A stretch of 7,183 nt of DNA from Planctomycetota bacterium. GTDB taxonomy: Bacteria > Planctomycetota > Phycisphaerae > Phycisphaerales > SM1A02. Numbering within the stretch: position 1 is the first letter of the stretch; every line of letters starts with the position of its first letter. The notes beneath the pieces were generated by a model that saw only the letters and a list, made by a program, of their open reading frames with translations, did not search any database and was not told where the DNA came from. The translations under genes and the position numbers were made by a program. This document shows, piece after piece, positions 5,891 to 7,183 of the stretch. The stretch is from positions 1-7,183 of the forward strand of contig JAPUKX010000334.1 in assembly GCA_027295435.1 (NCBI GenBank), written 5' to 3'.

Positions 5891-6050
5891 CAATGGCGCT
5901 CCACACTTGAGTTGGCGGGCATCCTAGCGTCAACGCACCTCTCTCGCCACACCGTCGCCGTGACGTTTCGCCGCGGATCGCCGACCGGCGTGCCGGGGGC
6001 GCAAGGTGAGGCCAGCGGGCCGCTCTTGGAGCGGCGGCTAAACTGGTGCG
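5891..6050. other. Divergent intergenic region between DUF4190-like gene 1 and murD
   Basis: These 160 bases must hold the promoters for both the minus-strand operon and murD. A TTGACG (minus strand, 5933-5928) with a poor TCAAGT 17 bases later is the best promoter-like pair, but it would leave too little room for the ribosome-binding site, so I do not call it. A GC-rich palindrome (CCGGC/GCCGG near 5985-5996) and the hairpin at 6019-6035 are visible. Confidence 0.5.
6019..6035 (+). promoter_or_regulatory. Perfect hairpin just upstream of murD
   Basis: GCCGCTC-TTG-GAGCGGC is a perfect 7-bp stem with a 3-base loop, ending 15 bases before the murD ATG. The only GGAG near murD (6028-6031) lies in its loop and right arm and is too far from the ATG for ordinary use unless folding brings it closer. 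It could be a leader RNA structure controlling murD translation or a DNA operator. The role is inferred. Confidence 0.4.
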
Positions 6051-7183
6051 ATGCTTGGGGACCTGGTCGGGAAACGCGTCACCCTGATGGGACTCGGCCG
6101 GTTCGGCGGCGGGGTTGGAGTCGCCCGTTGGATGGCCGAACAAGGCGCGCACGTCCTGGTGACCGATCTCCTGTCGGCCGAGAAGCTTGCCGCGTCAGTA
6201 GATCAACTTGCGGATCTCATTGACCGAGGTGCGGTTGTCTTGCGGCTCGGCGAGCACGATGAGCAGGATTTCACAACCCGCGACCTGGTCGTCGCCAACC
6301 CGGCCGTGCCCAAGCCCTGGGAGAATCCTTTGCTGCGGGCCGCCGAGGCCGCCGGCGTTGCGATCACCACCGAGATCCGACTGCTCACCGACCGGCTCAA
6401 CCGCGATCGGGTGATCGCCGTGACGGGGACCGCGGGAAAATCCACCACCGCTGCAATGATCCACCACATCCTTACTCGTGGGGGTGTGCCCGCACATCTC
6501 GGCGGGAACATCGGCGGTTCGCTTCTCAACCAGCTCGACACGATCGAAGCCAACGACTGGATTGTGCTGGAGCTTTCCAGTGCCATGCTCTATTGGCTGG
6601 GCGAAGGGGTGGGGTACCGCTGGTCAGCCGGCTTCTCCCCGCGCATCGCCATTCTCACGAATCTCCAACCCAACCACCTCGACTGGCATGGGACGTTGGA
6701 GCATTACGAGAAGTCCAAGCTGAACATCTTTAAGTATCAGGAGCCGGGCGACCACGCGATCAGAGCCAATGATCTCGATCCGGCCAGCCCGCCGGTCAGG
6801 CTTCGGACTCCCGGATCGCATAACCAGCTAAACGCCCAACTGGCCATGGCAGCTGTGCGAATGGCGACCGGAGTTTCGCCATCCGAAGCAGCCGAACTGC
6901 TGTGCGACTTCCAGGGTCTGCCTCATCGCCTCCAGCTTATTGCCGAGCACGATGGCCTGCGCTTCTTCGACGATTCCAAATCCACCACGCCGCAGGCAAC
7001 CTGCGTTGCCGTTGCCGCATTAGGCGATCCCGCAAGAGTTCACCTGATCGCCGGCGGCTACGACAAAGGGATCGATCTTTCACCGATCGCGAAGCTTGCG
7101 TCTCAGCTCACCGGCCTGTACACGATTGGCGACACGGGGCCGGGCCTGGCGCAAAGCGGCGGCGCGTATTGCACCACGCTGCA
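6051..7183 (+). CDS. murD: UDP-N-acetylmuramoyl-L-alanine--D-glutamate ligase (MurD), 3' end outside window
   Basis: MurD uses ATP to add D-glutamate to UDP-MurNAc-L-alanine in the cytoplasm. The 377 visible residues cover all three domains. Residues 1-100 form the Rossmann-like UDP-binding domain (MGLGRFGGGVGVAR). The central ATPase domain has P-loop TGTAGKST (125-132), HLGGNIGGSLL (149-159), IVLELSS (171-177), NHLDWHG (208-214), and Lys223 in KSKLNIF at the usual carbamylated-lysine site. Then come HNQLN (257-261) and the C-terminal domain with GLPHRL (289-294), DDSKSTTP (307-314) and LIAGGYDKG (332-340). An in-frame TAA at 6039-6041 rules out an earlier start. No clear Shine-Dalgarno precedes the ATG at 6051. 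The P-loop has Ala where Asn is common (GTNGKST), a modest variant. About 60 residues are missing compared with the 438-residue E. coli enzyme, simply because the window ends. Confidence 0.95.
   Translation, partial: MLGDLVGKRVTLMGLGRFGGGVGVARWMAEQGAHVLVTDLLSAEKLAASVDQLADLIDRGAVVLRLGEHDEQDFTTRDLVVANPAVPKPWENPLLRAAEAAGVAITTEIRLLTDRLNRDRVIAVTGTAGKSTTAAMIHHILTRGGVPAHLGGNIGGSLLNQLDTIEANDWIVLELSSAMLYWLGEGVGYRWSAGFSPRIAILTNLQPNHLDWHGTLEHYEKSKLNIFKYQEPGDHAIRANDLDPASPPVRLRTPGSHNQLNAQLAMAAVRMATGVSPSEAAELLCDFQGLPHRLQLIAEHDGLRFFDDSKSTTPQATCVAVAALGDPARVHLIAGGYDKGIDLSPIAKLASQLTGLYTIGDTGPGLAQSGGAYCTTL

Noticed and set aside
5905..5933. Promoter-like TTGACG with TCAAGT 17 bases later, reading toward DUF4190-like gene 1
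   Set aside because: The -10 matches only three of six consensus bases, and transcription would begin at or inside the ribosome-binding site.

Overview
The window is GC-rich, densely packed bacterial chromosome that fits a diderm (outer-membrane-bearing) organism making peptidoglycan. It carries murA, murD and an MCE/Mla-type lipid-transport gene pair (mlaF and mlaD homologues). The GTG starts, the DUF4190-like membrane proteins and the style of MurD (a GLGRFGGG N-terminus and a GTAGKST P-loop) make me think of Planctomycetota or a relative. That is inference from general resemblance; no taxonomic marker is present.

Layout, left to right. (1) 1-579, minus strand: the 5' part of a secreted-protein gene with a strong Shine-Dalgarno and signal peptide. 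Its reading frame is interrupted by two stops and apparent frameshifts, and it runs off the left edge. (2) 580-935: a gene-poor upstream region holding two small GC-rich hairpins. (3) 936-2273, plus strand: murA, complete. (4) 2274-2348: a short convergent gap. (5) 2349-5890, minus strand: an operon-like set transcribed right to left: DUF4190-like gene 1 (5890-5165), a 21-codon mini-ORF that is a copy of the start of mlaF (5175-5110), DUF4190-like gene 2 (5113-4406), mlaF (4416-3526), a 127-bp gap, then mlaD (3398-2349). (6) 5891-6050: a divergent intergenic region with a hairpin. (7) 6051 to the right edge, plus strand: murD, cut off before its 3' end.

The two mur enzymes act in the cytoplasm. 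MurA commits UDP-GlcNAc to peptidoglycan, and MurD adds D-glutamate to UDP-MurNAc-L-Ala. The MlaF-type ATPase and the membrane-anchored MCE protein MlaD would form two of the three core parts of an inner-membrane phospholipid transporter. The permease (MlaE) is not in the window, and two paralogous small membrane proteins occupy the upstream slot.

The most informative structure is the scar between the two DUF4190-like paralogues. A 47-bp stretch matches the 5' end of mlaF at 45 of 47 positions and overlaps the preceding gene by the same 11 bp as the real mlaF does. This shows that a 'DUF4190 gene plus mlaF start' unit was duplicated or inserted. The remnant is now an open mini-ORF overlapping both flanking genes, and it may couple their translation. 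I saw no tRNA, rRNA, CRISPR array, insertion sequence or prophage feature.
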